A stretch of DNA of 64,000 nt. It comes from Lachnospiraceae bacterium (GTDB taxonomy: Bacteria; Bacillota; Clostridia; Lachnospirales; Lachnospiraceae). Positions 43,601-53,614 of this stretch are shown one piece after another. The position numbers and the translations under genes were made by a program. Numbering within the stretch: the first letter of the stretch is position 1; each line of letters starts with the position of its first letter. The notes beneath the pieces were generated by a model. It had not been told where the DNA came from and searched no databases. It was given only the letters and a program-made list of their open reading frames with translations. Location of the stretch: assembly GCA_015056815.1 (NCBI GenBank), contig SVFN01000015.1:37615-101614 (forward strand), given 5' to 3'.

Positions 43601-46600
43601 CCATGGATGTTGATATTCGTTTTTACCCTTGTCGTATCAAAGGAACAATCTTCAAAAACCAATTCTTCATAGTAAGGATAAGGATGTCCGTTGCCGGTTC
43701 CGTTCTGTACGGTGATCCCATTGCCGCCGCCCGTAAAATTCGTGGTATTGACATTGGTCAGATAATAGCTTTTCAGTTTGTGTCCATAGGTATTGTGTCC
43801 CAGACGAACCCCGTTACCGCCGCCAAAGCTCCAGCCCAGAGTATTGCTCACCCGGATCTGTTCGGAGTCCTTCGTATCCCACAAAAGACAGTCGCTGTTA
43901 TATTGGTCAAACCCCGGCACGGTATTGGTAAAACCATCACTTGGATTGTAATGTCCACTGGCAAAATTATCATCGTTTCCAAGTGTGATCGCTCCGTCGA
44001 TCGTAAGGTTTTTCGCACTGGCCATGTCCAGCCCGTCCACCCACGGCTGATTGTAGGGTGTCAGTCCCTTGATATTTTTCAGCGTACAGTTTTCGCTGCC
44101 GTGCGATTCCCAGTTCCATTGTTTCGCATCCCTCACATAGGTATCCAAAAAGGTAATATTGGAAGAACGTACGATCATTACACCACCCTGATGGCAGCTG
44201 TCCTTCGCATCATGGCGATCCTTCTTATAGTTGGCCACGCCATTTCCGTCAAAAATCCCGCGTCCTGCAATCGTGATATCTTCACAGTCCCAGATGCCGA
44301 TCGCCGGTTCCATCGCCTGCATGCACTCCTGCAGACGGTTTTTCAAAAGAGCACCTTCCTCCACATAGATGGTAACCTTTTTTCCTTTTCTGTTTTTCAT
44401 CTCCAGTCCCGACCAGATATACGTTCCCGCCGGGAAATACAAAGTATCGTAGGCAGATCCCTCTTTATAAATCTCATCCAATGCTGCCTGAAGTGCGTAA
44501 GTCATGTCGTTTTCCAGCATCTTACGCGTATTCGGAAAGCGTACCTGCGATGACTCATTTTCCACAAGCATGCCTGCCTCATAAGAGACGCCTCCGCTTG
44601 TGATCCCTGCAGGCTGCGCTTTTTGTACGGCACTGTTTGGATGCTCTTTTAAATAGTTTTCCATAAACTCTTTGGCATTCAGAACATTCTTTGCATCAGG
44701 ATCCGGAATGTTCTGTTCCTCTTCCGGCGGATCATTGATGATCGCCAGATAAGGCTTTCCTGCCTGATCGGCCACAGAGCCGTTGATCATTACAAACGCA
44801 TAACGTAAGTTTTCGGACATGGTAAAAGTAACACTGTGTCTGTCCTCACTGATCTTTAGCTGATCCTTTTCATAATAGCGCTCCGGGTAAACAGTGATCG
44901 TATCGATCGTTTCTGTCTTGAGCGTGACTGTATACTCCGGTGTCGCATCCGCAGAGGAAAAGCGCGCGATATCGAAATTGTTGCCGTTGGCCTGATAACG
45001 GATGACAGGGATCTGTGTATCATTCGCCGTCATCGTGTATTTTTCAGATCTTACATCTCCGGGTGTATCGGCATACACATGAACGTATCCCGCCTGTGCT
45101 TCCATCTCCGGCGCCTGTTGTACTCCTTCGTTTGCCTTTATACTTCCATATACCATCTGACTGTCTTGCGTTACCCGGTATCCTTCATATGCCTTCTCTG
45201 CCTGTCCGTCAGACAGTGCATAATTGTAGATGCATACATCATCGATCCAGGCATTGCAATATTCGCCTTTTGAGCCCCAGTTGGCTTTTCCGATGTAAAA
45301 GACACTGTTGTTTCCCAGAATCTCTTCCATGGTAAAACGGCTATCCAGCTCGGTCACTCTCTGTCCATTGATATAAAGACGGGTCCGGTCTTTTTCAATG
45401 GCAAGTGTGATATGCTTCCAGACGTTTTTATCCGCTTTCCCATTAAGGATCGCAGCCCGTTTGCCGTTATTTTTATAACGTTCGAACAAAAAGAAACCAT
45501 TCAGTTCTCTTGCCCCCAGATATACTTCCCGATTCACATTCTGTGCATTCTCATCCGGTGCGGCATAAAACAGCCAGTTCGTCTTTGTATTATTCACCTT
45601 GCTCCAGTAGGAGATCGTCATTTCATTCCAGCCGGTCAATAACGGTTCCCCGTTTTTCTTCAGAATACTCAGATAATTATTGCCGCTGCCGTCCAAATAC
45701 AAGGATTTTCCGGCGTGCGCATCCTCTGATAAAACAGGGGCTGTCTTTCCGACCGCCTTTGCCTCCCTGTCTTCAAAACCGCCCGAAGGATCATCAAAGC
45801 TAAAGTGCGCTGCCAGTTTTCTTTCCTCAAGCGAAAGCACCTCATTTTCATCCATGGCATAATTGCAGATGGTAAAGTCGTCAAGTTTTCCTCTGAAGAA
45901 TTCGCCTTTTCCCCAGTTTGCCTTTCCGATCTGCACAATGCTCTCCTCACCCAGGATCTGCTCCAGGCTGCAGCCGGCTGCCTTTTCTGCCACACAGACA
46001 CCATTTATATACAGTCTCACCTTCTCCTTTTCATACACGACCACAATATGATTCCAGCCCTGACCGGTTTCCCCCGATACTGCTGCCGAACCCTGCGCAT
46101 TTCTGCCGCCGTGATAACGCTCTGCATTCAAAGACTGTCCTTTTTCGAATATGCCGATATAGTTCTCTTTCGGATAGGTCTGTACGGAAGCATTGGGCGC
46201 TGCGTAAAAAGCCCAGTTCGTGTCCGTCCTGTCCATTTTGCTGTAAAACGAAACTGTCAGTTCTTTACAGCCACTCAAAAGCGGACTTCCATCCTCCTTT
46301 GTGACCGTCAGCCACGCATCCTGATCCAAAGACACTACCCTGCCTCTTTGCGGATCCTCGACAAAAGAAAGTGCTCCGTTTACGTTACAGACTGCCCCGG
46401 CTCCCCGCAGTCCGTTCTTTTGATCATCAAAGTTGAAATATGCGATCTCCGTTCTCTGTTTTTCCTTCCTTTCGACGATCCACTCCTGTGCAGTATTCCT
46501 GCCCGAGTATTTTTCCTGACAGATCCTCCCGTCCGTATCCTGCATCATGACCAGACTGCTTACTGACGCTGCGATCCTGTAAGTAACATCGCTTGTCCCT

Positions 46601-48174
46601 GCAAGAATCGCAAACTTCTGATTTTTGCTTCCGTTTTCAGAGGATACCAGCTGAAATCCGGTCTTTGCCTGATAAGCTGCAGAGCCGGAAGAAAAATCAT
46701 CACTCTCAAGCTGCAGGATCCTGCCTGTTTTCTGATTTCTGATCAGATATCCTCCGTCCAGAGTGTTCACAACCTGCCACCACTGTGCCTCATCACTGTT
46801 CTTATCGATGCAAGTCAATGTGCCGTTTTGGTCGGCCAGTACCGTATCATTCGCATAATTTCGGAACAGATACACGCCGTCCTCCAAAGCCCCCTGTACG
46901 GCTGTCATCTGTTTTCCCTCATCCCGGGTACTGACATTGTGAAAAGTCAGTGACTGGAATCCCGGCTCATCTCCGTTCCTGCTGGTAACACCCTCCACAC
47001 GGGGACCTCCCGTTTGCGGATACAGCCATTTTTTCAATTCCGGTGCTGCTAAGCCCATGCGGTTGACATAATGATTGTAAACCAGCGTGTACACTCCCCG
47101 GATCTGTCCTCTGCTTGCACCGGAAGGTGCATCCCCCGTCTCCCACTTTCCGTTTGCACTGTTGTAACGGGTATAGGAAGAAAACGGAATATTATCCTGT
47201 GAAAGATTGTTGTAACGCACTACGCATTCCACTGCTTTTAAAAAACGGTTGTCAAACAATCCGTACAGATTGTCTCCCTGATTCCAGGCGATCTCATTGA
47301 TCGCCCCACACAGGCCGATCCCCAACATCGTATGCCCCTGATCTCTGTGAAGCTCCTGCCACTGTGCAAATTCCTCTCCGTAATTACCCGCAGCATATTC
47401 GTAAGGCATGGCATTTAATACACTTCCCATCCCTTCCCCGTTCTTATAATAAGAGACCGCTTCCTCATAAAGATCTCTTCGATCCGCAAACACGCCGATC
47501 GCGATCATAGACGCCAGATTGGCAAGATCCCAGTTTGCCCAGTAGTTTTCCACCGATGCATTATTATGCTCCACCAGAAACTGATGATTCAGCGGATAAA
47601 AAACTTCCGTCAAAAGTGTCTTCATTGCCGGAAGATCAAAGTCTTTATGATCCCTGACCAGTTCTGCCGCATTTGCCATCTGATATCCGTAAATCCCGCA
47701 AAGAAAACGGTCGGCATTACCGCTCAGACTTTTCATGGTATGAGACCAGCCGTTTAAAATGCGTACTGCCGCATCCCCATACTGATCACCGGCTCCCATC
47801 TTCCACAAAAGAGCTGTCTGATAAGCTCTCTGAATGTCAATAAACATCTGCGCGCGATTATCGCCGGTGCCTCCCCGCACAACGGCCTCTAACGGTCTTC
47901 CCTTCCAGTCCGGATCGGAAAAACCATCATTTTTCAACTGCTCATACGCCGATCTGGTCGGTTCTTCCTGACCGGCCAGATTCTTTTTCATTGCCTCAAT
48001 ACTCTTTTGCGTGTGCAAAATACCGGGATGCACAAACTCCTGTGCCGTACCGTTTTGTGCCATCCCTTCGGCTGCCTGTACTCCGATACCGGTGTCCGCC
48101 AAAAAGCCTGTCACCAGTGCGACGATCAGGCAGACGATCCATAACCTTCTTTTGTAACCCTTCATTCCCTTCAT
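40687..48174 (-). CDS. Secreted 2495-aa multimodular polysaccharide-degrading protein
   Basis: A signal peptide (about 1-34) is followed, in order, by eight kinds of module. Alginate-lyase-like domain about 45-400 (ENYWANWDLANLAS; QWQELHRDQGH). Ricin-type trefoil about 430-570. Two LamG-like sandwiches about 580-775 and 790-995. An Ig-like piece about 1035-1125. A GH28-like beta-helix about 1200-1530 (WVDGLDMASAKN; LGNDDNFASG). A GH43_24-like propeller about 1590-1985 (AHGGGVLWDE; EAPAIFKADGKYYLISSGCTGW). Helical FIVAR-like repeats about 2000-2110, an F5/8 type C domain about 2130-2250, and two Ig-like BIG2 domains to the end. It has no LPXTG motif. The likely substrate is an acidic plant or host glycan such as arabinogalactan. 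The AraC gene upstream is a probable regulator. Confidence 0.88.
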   Translation of the reverse strand: MKGMKGYKRRLWIVCLIVALVTGFLADTGIGVQAAEGMAQNGTAQEFVHPGILHTQKSIEAMKKNLAGQEEPTRSAYEQLKNDGFSDPDWKGRPLEAVVRGGTGDNRAQMFIDIQRAYQTALLWKMGAGDQYGDAAVRILNGWSHTMKSLSGNADRFLCGIYGYQMANAAELVRDHKDFDLPAMKTLLTEVFYPLNHQFLVEHNNASVENYWANWDLANLASMIAIGVFADRRDLYEEAVSYYKNGEGMGSVLNAMPYEYAAGNYGEEFAQWQELHRDQGHTMLGIGLCGAINEIAWNQGDNLYGLFDNRFLKAVECVVRYNNLSQDNIPFSSYTRYNSANGKWETGDAPSGASRGQIRGVYTLVYNHYVNRMGLAAPELKKWLYPQTGGPRVEGVTSRNGDEPGFQSLTFHNVSTRDEGKQMTAVQGALEDGVYLFRNYANDTVLADQNGTLTCIDKNSDEAQWWQVVNTLDGGYLIRNQKTGRILQLESDDFSSGSAAYQAKTGFQLVSSENGSKNQKFAILAGTSDVTYRIAASVSSLVMMQDTDGRICQEKYSGRNTAQEWIVERKEKQRTEIAYFNFDDQKNGLRGAGAVCNVNGALSFVEDPQRGRVVSLDQDAWLTVTKEDGSPLLSGCKELTVSFYSKMDRTDTNWAFYAAPNASVQTYPKENYIGIFEKGQSLNAERYHGGRNAQGSAAVSGETGQGWNHIVVVYEKEKVRLYINGVCVAEKAAGCSLEQILGEESIVQIGKANWGKGEFFRGKLDDFTICNYAMDENEVLSLEERKLAAHFSFDDPSGGFEDREAKAVGKTAPVLSEDAHAGKSLYLDGSGNNYLSILKKNGEPLLTGWNEMTISYWSKVNNTKTNWLFYAAPDENAQNVNREVYLGARELNGFFLFERYKNNGKRAAILNGKADKNVWKHITLAIEKDRTRLYINGQRVTELDSRFTMEEILGNNSVFYIGKANWGSKGEYCNAWIDDVCIYNYALSDGQAEKAYEGYRVTQDSQMVYGSIKANEGVQQAPEMEAQAGYVHVYADTPGDVRSEKYTMTANDTQIPVIRYQANGNNFDIARFSSADATPEYTVTLKTETIDTITVYPERYYEKDQLKISEDRHSVTFTMSENLRYAFVMINGSVADQAGKPYLAIINDPPEEEQNIPDPDAKNVLNAKEFMENYLKEHPNSAVQKAQPAGITSGGVSYEAGMLVENESSQVRFPNTRKMLENDMTYALQAALDEIYKEGSAYDTLYFPAGTYIWSGLEMKNRKGKKVTIYVEEGALLKNRLQECMQAMEPAIGIWDCEDITIAGRGIFDGNGVANYKKDRHDAKDSCHQGGVMIVRSSNITFLDTYVRDAKQWNWESHGSENCTLKNIKGLTPYNQPWVDGLDMASAKNLTIDGAITLGNDDNFASGHYNPSDGFTNTVPGFDQYNSDCLLWDTKDSEQIRVSNTLGWSFGGGNGVRLGHNTYGHKLKSYYLTNVNTTNFTGGGNGITVQNGTGNGHPYPYYEELVFEDCSFDTTRVKTNINIHGLDTDNRIGKVMLNNCWFSGAENGSTIEHVNELHISDWYAGKPIKRESQAKLTTEDIVYADYDWMKEKADSFYPDEIWKDTAGNVIQAHGGGVLWDEKTQKYYWYGENKGEEKTASGGIVAIGVSCYSSEDLYNWTYEGMALPVFNNPAFLKGGNASDDTPLYLPESSAEYQEAKQAKKAVSEYDTLEKYNTPKQIEALNALYEGMNVTQKQALYEKLNWNCVMERPKVLYNAKNDNYVMWFHKDGEGIGNYELAQTGIAVSESPAGPFRLIDTIRPNGMESRDMTLFQDDDGTAYLIHSSEDNWTLYIAQLNEDYTGLTGAYSRNYVDKSGSKGVYAREAPAIFKADGKYYLISSGCTGWRPNQMGYSVTDDIRKGLSKTGEKGPFQMDTLSNPCVGTDAQLSFGGQSTYVLQVQGKQDCFIYMGDKWNSTNLKDSRYQWLPIRIDKEKQKLTIAWSEEWSLEDLELANSREWIELDREAFAARELAPDTYDFGQKRWKNLQELLKKADSLDYGTDAKDVETLTAEIQKAVQQLKKWLLLDAAFSEAENRTDVEYTKESWKALKDVCDEARELEKQQEDDVTQEQITIASDKIKQAVQKLVRVEVEEEALDLSNAEVSTDSFQTGNEAKKAIDGDSTTIWHNAWTGTVKPFPHHLTVDLGEETEDLYRLSYLPRQDKDSNGIVTGYRILVSNADKELTALEENDFEEVRSGSWAEDKTEKTVVFRTEGKVRFVRLEILSGAGGYASAAELKLFRGVITKTEAGNEEPGENGKEETLDSGTKEEKQADTTEKEMPKKITGLSIEAESVKIACTKRVKLQPVILPKDASDKTIQWSCDRPDYASVLPDGTVITKKAGRGKSVTITAKAADGSGQTAKIRIKIMKHAVKKIMVRNVPKSLKAGKSIVLKATVQTSGKNANKKLKWESSDSEYATVSAKGKVSAKKAGKGKTVKITVRSMDGTGKKKTVKIRIR

Positions 48175-48449
48175 GTTCGTCTCCCATTCGAAAAAAACCA
48201 GAGCGTTTTTGTGATCTTACAACCCTGTTGTTCCCCGATGATCCATAAACGTCTCCCTGTCAACTGTACCTTCATTGTATCATCCTCTGCCCGCTTCCCC
48301 CCTTACGGCTGCGAAATTACTTCCGCATACCGTTTTGAGCCGGACAATGATTCTTAGTACTATTTTATTGGATTTTCATCCCCGGAAATGTTTATTACGA
48401 ACGAAAAACTGTACATTTTTGATGATTTTTTAGAGGTTCCTGACACTGC

Positions 48450-49382
48450 TTACTCCGTCCAGCCTTTCAGTACCTTTGTCTGATAATTCACGAATTCCTT
48501 TTTGGATCTTTTATTCAGCTTCCATTGCTTGGGCGATTCGCCCACTATTTTTTTGAAATTCCGTTCGAACGTGTGCATGGAGGTATACCCTACCTTCCAT
48601 GCCACATCCGTTATCAGCACATCGCTCTTTAGCAGTTCACAGGCTTTCTCGATCCTCACCATATGAAGATATTCCGCCGGCGAAATCTTCATACAGTCTG
48701 TAAAAACACGTCTAAAATGTGATACACTCATATTGCAGGACTCTGCCATTTCCGACGCACCGATATCCTCCGTATAATGCTCTTCCACATAGGCAAGCAC
48801 CGGACGTATCTTCTCGACCATCATATCAGGCTGCAGATTCTTATTTTCCTGTCCCTCCTCCAGACGCAAAAGCTCCTGTATCAGCACATACATATACCCG
48901 CACACAGCTTCCTTGTTGTAGGCTTTCTTTTCCCTGTTTTCTTCCAATATAGCCCTGACAACCATTTCCAGTGACGGATACTCTTTGGCTTTTATCAACA
49001 CCGGGGTTCTGTTCAGTTTCTGCAAAATCTGCTGCTTGTAATGCGGATTATCAGAATGAACCTGATCTAAAAAACCGTCAAAATCCAGATACAGCCATTC
49101 CCAGAAACAGACACTGTCCGGTGCACTGTGGGTCCCGTGAGGAAAATATGCCGGGATCAGCGATATCGTCCCATCCTCATACGGCGGCTTATCCGCTCCC
49201 ATATACACTACCCCGTGTCCATAATGACAGTACCCTATCTCATAATAGTTATGAAAATGCTGCTCTCCGACCCGATAGGTACTGATCCAGTTTTCTCCCA
49301 GTAAAGCCAGATCATAACGCCCTACAGGCATTTCATAATATCGATATTCCGCAACACACTCTCTTCTTTTTTCTTCGTCCAT
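48450..49382 (-). CDS. AraC-family transcription regulator
   Basis: A 310-aa regulator with an N-terminal cupin-type ligand-binding half (YRVGEQHFHNYYEIGYCHYG) and a C-terminal AraC double HTH (MAESCNMSVSHFRRVFTDCM; ITDVAWKVGYTSMHTFERNF). AraC proteins of this layout usually activate sugar-use genes on sensing a breakdown product. It is directly upstream of the giant polysaccharidase gene on the same strand (275-base gap), so that gene is its likely target. The RBS AAGGAAGG precedes ATG 49382. Confidence 0.92.
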   Translation of the reverse strand: MDEEKRRECVAEYRYYEMPVGRYDLALLGENWISTYRVGEQHFHNYYEIGYCHYGHGVVYMGADKPPYEDGTISLIPAYFPHGTHSAPDSVCFWEWLYLDFDGFLDQVHSDNPHYKQQILQKLNRTPVLIKAKEYPSLEMVVRAILEENREKKAYNKEAVCGYMYVLIQELLRLEEGQENKNLQPDMMVEKIRPVLAYVEEHYTEDIGASEMAESCNMSVSHFRRVFTDCMKISPAEYLHMVRIEKACELLKSDVLITDVAWKVGYTSMHTFERNFKKIVGESPKQWKLNKRSKKEFVNYQTKVLKGWTE

Positions 49383-49552
49383 CGTAACCTTCCTTTTTTA
49401 CCCCTTTGTTCTTTACCAAAAACATACCTTCCCATAGGATCCTTTCTGATTACATGATCACTGATCGATCCTGTTTTGAGCCAATTTTAGCATTTTCCAA
49501 AACCATCGTCAACCGACCAGCTCCTTCATAAAACTACTTCTATCCGTATATT

Positions 49553-51259
49553 CTATAACGGGATCGCATCTGTTACACACAGTTTTCCCCAGCCGGTCAG
49601 TGCGCTCGGCACCGTGAGGCCCGGAAGCGGCCTTGCCCCTTTGATCAGGTATGCTTTCAGCTTTTCTCCATACAGATAAGGATCATTTCCCAGAGTGATC
49701 CCCCATTGCATCAAAAGTGCTGCACTCCCGGTCACAAAAGGGGTCGCAAAAGATGTCCCGCTGACAGACACCGTTTCCACACCGTTGGTGGTAATGATAT
49801 CAACCCCGGGGGCTGTCAGATCCGGTTTCACCCTGAAAACCCCGTTCGGCCCGCTCCCCTCGTTGACCGCCACATATCCTCTGCCCGAAAAATCCGCGTA
49901 AGCATTGTATCTGGTGTTATAAGCCCCTACTGTGATCACGCGGGATGCCGTGGAGGGGATCGTAAAAGTCATATCCAAAGACGGAATCAAAAAACGAGTG
50001 TCACGGCTTCGCACATTTGCCGGCGGAAGATAAAGATCATACCGTCCGGTCACGATCCTTTCCGGCAAAAGCTCGATCAGCCAGATCCCTTCTTCTATAT
50101 AGCCCCCGTCCTTTGCCGAAAACTGAAAATAGATCTCCTGCTTTCCACTGTAGGGCTTCGGTCCTGCTCCAAACACCGCAATGTCCGTCTTATCCAGCTT
50201 TACCATCAGACTCCTTTCCCGCGTAAAGATTTCCTGCAGATAAAGGTCACGTCCTCCCGGCGAGACCAGCCTTATACCAAATGTATCCTCATAGTTTTTC
50301 CAAAGCTGTACCGAAAGAGCTCTCTCATAGCCTCCCACAAAAAACGCAGCTTCCGCCTTTTCCTCATTCCTTTGGATCTGTCCGGCCGCATGCCCGGCTG
50401 CTGCAGCCTCATTTCCGCTTCCCACACAGATGACATTTCTTCCGTATTCCGCAGCGCTCCCGATAAAACGTTCCACCAGACTGCTCCCGTCATGTGCACC
50501 ATAGGTATTGCCAAAGCTCAGATTCACAGCCATCGGCATTCCCATCTGTCTTGCCTTTTTCAAAAGATAGTCGAATGCCCGCAAAAGACTTGTGGTCATA
50601 GGATATCCCGATCGATCCGAGGTATCCAGCCTGACCACGACCAGAGTACTCCTATAGGCAACCCCCTGATAAATCCCTTCACTCCCGGCGGCAATAGCGC
50701 TCACAGCAGTCCCATGTCCGGTAAGATCTACCGTCCCAAGTGACTCCCCGTTTCTTAATGCCTCATCGATCTGCTGTCTCGTAAATTCCTTTCCCAGTCT
50801 CTCATCATAGATCGCTTCTATACGGGTCGATCCGTCGCGGTTTAAAAATGCTGCGTTTTCATAGGCGATCCCGGAATCTATGATCCCGACCATAATACCC
50901 TCCCCGTTTAAAAACGGTGTCTGTCTTTGCACCGGCCAGATGCACGAAGCTCTGATCCCTTCCTGAATCTGCGGAAACAACAGTTTCGGTTTTTCGATAT
51001 ACTCCACACTGTCTAATGACGCCAAAACCGGAATGAGTTCCTGTCTGATCGTCACGATGGCATATCCGAACAAAAGCTTCTCCACCATAATCCCCATATT
51101 CTCCAGTTCCCCGACATCGCCACTGTATTTCACGATCAGCTCCCAGGTACGCTCCCTGCTGTCATAGCCCGCATTCAGATCTGTCCCGCGTTCCCGTTCT
51201 TGTTCACTCATAGTCAGCGCCATTTGCAAAAGCGTATCCAGCTTTTCACTTTCCGTCAT
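49553..51259 (-). CDS. S8 subtilisin-like peptidase (Csp-like)
   Basis: A 568-aa S8 serine peptidase with an N-terminal pro-like region (about 1-95) and no signal peptide. The triad is complete: Asp in VGIIDSGIA, His in TGHGTAVSAIA, Ser in SGTSFATPFV; the oxyanion Asn is in VGSGNEAA. A jelly-roll-like insert of about 130 residues separates the Asn and Ser blocks, as in Csp germination proteases of clostridia. ATG 51259 has GGGAGG upstream. A role in spore germination or cytosolic proteolysis is inferred from family only. Confidence 0.88.
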   Translation of the reverse strand: MTESEKLDTLLQMALTMSEQERERGTDLNAGYDSRERTWELIVKYSGDVGELENMGIMVEKLLFGYAIVTIRQELIPVLASLDSVEYIEKPKLLFPQIQEGIRASCIWPVQRQTPFLNGEGIMVGIIDSGIAYENAAFLNRDGSTRIEAIYDERLGKEFTRQQIDEALRNGESLGTVDLTGHGTAVSAIAAGSEGIYQGVAYRSTLVVVRLDTSDRSGYPMTTSLLRAFDYLLKKARQMGMPMAVNLSFGNTYGAHDGSSLVERFIGSAAEYGRNVICVGSGNEAAAAGHAAGQIQRNEEKAEAAFFVGGYERALSVQLWKNYEDTFGIRLVSPGGRDLYLQEIFTRERSLMVKLDKTDIAVFGAGPKPYSGKQEIYFQFSAKDGGYIEEGIWLIELLPERIVTGRYDLYLPPANVRSRDTRFLIPSLDMTFTIPSTASRVITVGAYNTRYNAYADFSGRGYVAVNEGSGPNGVFRVKPDLTAPGVDIITTNGVETVSVSGTSFATPFVTGSAALLMQWGITLGNDPYLYGEKLKAYLIKGARPLPGLTVPSALTGWGKLCVTDAIPL

Positions 51260-51387
51260 AAAAAAACCTCCCTCTGCCTCATATATATGAGACAAAGGAA
51301 GGTTTCATTCTGACTGCGGTCTTATTTCATTCATATTATGATGTCGGGGTCAAAACCCGATATCCGGATCTGTCTTTCCCTGTGCTT

Positions 51388-53046
51388 TTATACAAACCGG
51401 TTGACTGCCACGCAAAGCGCACTTACGGATGCCTTGATGATATCCTCATCCACTCCGACACCCCAGTACATCTTGTCATCCTTGCAAATCCCCACATAGG
51501 CAACCGCCTTGGATGAAGAACCTCTGGTCAACGCGTGCTCTTCATAGACCTGCAGCTCCCAGTTCACATTGAAGTATGCCTTGAGTGCATTGCTGACAGA
51601 ATCAAAACGCCCGTTACCCTGTGCGTCAATGACCATCTTCACGCCGTTATGCTCTACCGTCACCTGAGCTTCAATACCTTTCTCCTGTCTGTAATGACAC
51701 TCCGTGATCGTAAAGACAGGCGTATTGTTGACGTATTTCTCTTTGAAAATATTGTAGATCCACTCCGGTGATAATTCTTTATGCTCTTTATCGGAAATGT
51801 CTTTTACCGTATAGCCTACTTCTGCACGCATCTTCTCCGGAAGCGTGATACCGTAATGTGTCTTTAAGATATAGTTTACGCCACCCTTGCCGGACTGGCT
51901 GTTGATCCGGATCACGTCGGAATCGTAAGTGCGTCCCACATCCTTCGGATCGATCGGAAGATACGGAACATCCCAGATGTCCTCTCCCTGTCTGGCACGC
52001 TCCTCTTTGAGCGCAAGTCCTTTGGCGATCGCATCCTGGTGCGAACCGGAGAAAGCCGTAAAGACCAGTTCTCCCGCGTAAGGCTGTCTGGGTGACACCT
52101 GCATACCGGTCAGTCTCTCATAGGTTTCCACCATTTTCTTCATATTGGAAAAATCCAGTACCGGATCATAGCCGTGGGAGAACATATTCATCCCTACATT
52201 CACCAGATCCACATTACCGGTACGCTCGCCGTTGCCAAAAAGCGTCCCTTCCACACGATCCGCTCCGGCCAGTACCCCGACTTCTGCTGTCGCCACGCCA
52301 CATCCTCTGTCATTATGGGGATGGATCGATAATTCCACCGCGTCACGATATTTCAGATGCTTGTGCACATACTCAAGCTGGCATCCAAATACGTGAGGCA
52401 TCGCATTCTCCACCGTCGTCGGAATATTGATGATGGCTTTCCGATCCGGTGTGGGCTGCCATACGTCTAACACCGCATTGCAGACTTCCACCGCATACTC
52501 AACCTCTGTCCCGTGAAAGCTCTCCGGACTGTATTCAAAACGGAAATTTCCCTCGGTATGATCCGCAAAATCCTTTACCATTTTTGCGCCGTCTACCGCA
52601 AGTTTCTTAATCTCTTCTTTGCTCTTATGGAACACCTGCTCACGCTGTGCCACAGAGGTGGAATTATATAAATGAATAATTGCGCTGGGTGCACCCTTTA
52701 CCGCTTCAAAGGTCTTCTCGATGATATGCTCTCTCGCCTGTGTCAGCACTTGCACCGTTACATCCTGCGGGATCATATTACGCTCGATCAAAGTCCGCAT
52801 AAACTGATATTCCGTCTCACTCGCCGCCGGAAATCCCACCTCGATCTCCTTAAAGCCTACTTCCAGAAGTAATTCATAAAACTCTAATTTTTCATCCAGA
52901 CTCATCGGCTCGATCAGAGCCTGATTCCCGTCGCGAAGATCCACGCTGCACCATTTGGGTGCTTTCTCGATCTCGGTTTTTTTCGTCCAGTCAAAGGTTA
53001 CCTCTTCTGGCATAAAATAGGGTTTTCTGTACTTACCTGCATTCAT
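51388..53046 (-). CDS. leuA: 2-isopropylmalate synthase
   Basis: A 552-aa enzyme condensing acetyl-CoA with 2-oxoisovalerate, the first committed step of leucine synthesis. The N-terminal TIM barrel has the motif SVDLRDGNQALIEPMS and the metal-binding His in LSIHPHNDRGCG. The C-terminal regulatory domain (about 430-552) carries LeuA dimer features. Length matches the longer LeuA type. ATG 53046 has GGAGGAG upstream. A leucine T-box leader controls it, so expression rises when charged tRNA-Leu falls. No other leu genes are adjacent. Confidence 0.95.
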   Translation of the reverse strand: MNAGKYRKPYFMPEEVTFDWTKKTEIEKAPKWCSVDLRDGNQALIEPMSLDEKLEFYELLLEVGFKEIEVGFPAASETEYQFMRTLIERNMIPQDVTVQVLTQAREHIIEKTFEAVKGAPSAIIHLYNSTSVAQREQVFHKSKEEIKKLAVDGAKMVKDFADHTEGNFRFEYSPESFHGTEVEYAVEVCNAVLDVWQPTPDRKAIINIPTTVENAMPHVFGCQLEYVHKHLKYRDAVELSIHPHNDRGCGVATAEVGVLAGADRVEGTLFGNGERTGNVDLVNVGMNMFSHGYDPVLDFSNMKKMVETYERLTGMQVSPRQPYAGELVFTAFSGSHQDAIAKGLALKEERARQGEDIWDVPYLPIDPKDVGRTYDSDVIRINSQSGKGGVNYILKTHYGITLPEKMRAEVGYTVKDISDKEHKELSPEWIYNIFKEKYVNNTPVFTITECHYRQEKGIEAQVTVEHNGVKMVIDAQGNGRFDSVSNALKAYFNVNWELQVYEEHALTRGSSSKAVAYVGICKDDKMYWGVGVDEDIIKASVSALCVAVNRFV

Positions 53047-53262
53047 GTGATACTCCTCCATTTTCCTACTACGTAACGATCCCTTACAGGCGCAGGCTGC
53101 ATCAGCCGGTGTCCTGACCGGAATCGCCACCCAACTGTGTTTCACTGTTCATCGGATCTATCATTCACAAGAAAGTGTTTCGCCGGCGAAACCGGCGCGC
53201 TGCGTGTGCATCCTCGCGGAGCGCTTTTTACCTGACAGGAAGCCGGCATTTCCTATCAAGCA

Positions 53263-53570
53263 AAAAAAGTCTCCACGACTATCCGATGATAATCGTAGAG
53301 ACGAAAAATCATATATTCCGCGGTACCACTCTACTTCATATAAAATATGCTCTCTCAGATACGTAAGCCGTAAAAACAGCTCCTATATCCTGTCCCTGTA
53401 ACGGTGGACGGCTCCGTCAGTGCCTACACAGATCAAAATCCTTCAGCCTGCAGCTCAAAGGTGAGTTCACTGCTTCGCTTCCACTGTCTCGCATCAACCG
53501 ACAGCTTTCTGCAGCCACTTGGCAGTTACTATTCCTCATCAACGCTTTTTCATTATGCTAAGCACTATCT
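53263..53570 (-). ncRNA. T-box leader with leucine (CUC) specifier
   Basis: On the minus strand, a stem I region (GATGAGGAATAGTAACTGCC) is followed by the specifier context GAACTCACC, whose CTC (53465-53463) codes Leu. Then come the T-box AGAGTGGTACCGCGGAA (53332-53316) and a terminator stem GTCTCTACGATT / AGTCGTGGAGAC with seven T residues (53302-53262). About 215 bases separate the terminator from the leuA start. The 5' end is approximate; a -10 like TAAGAT is near it. Confidence 0.93.
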
Positions 53571-53614
53571 TAGCACACTTGAAAAAATATATCTAGTGGT
53601 AATTTTATTTTTTT

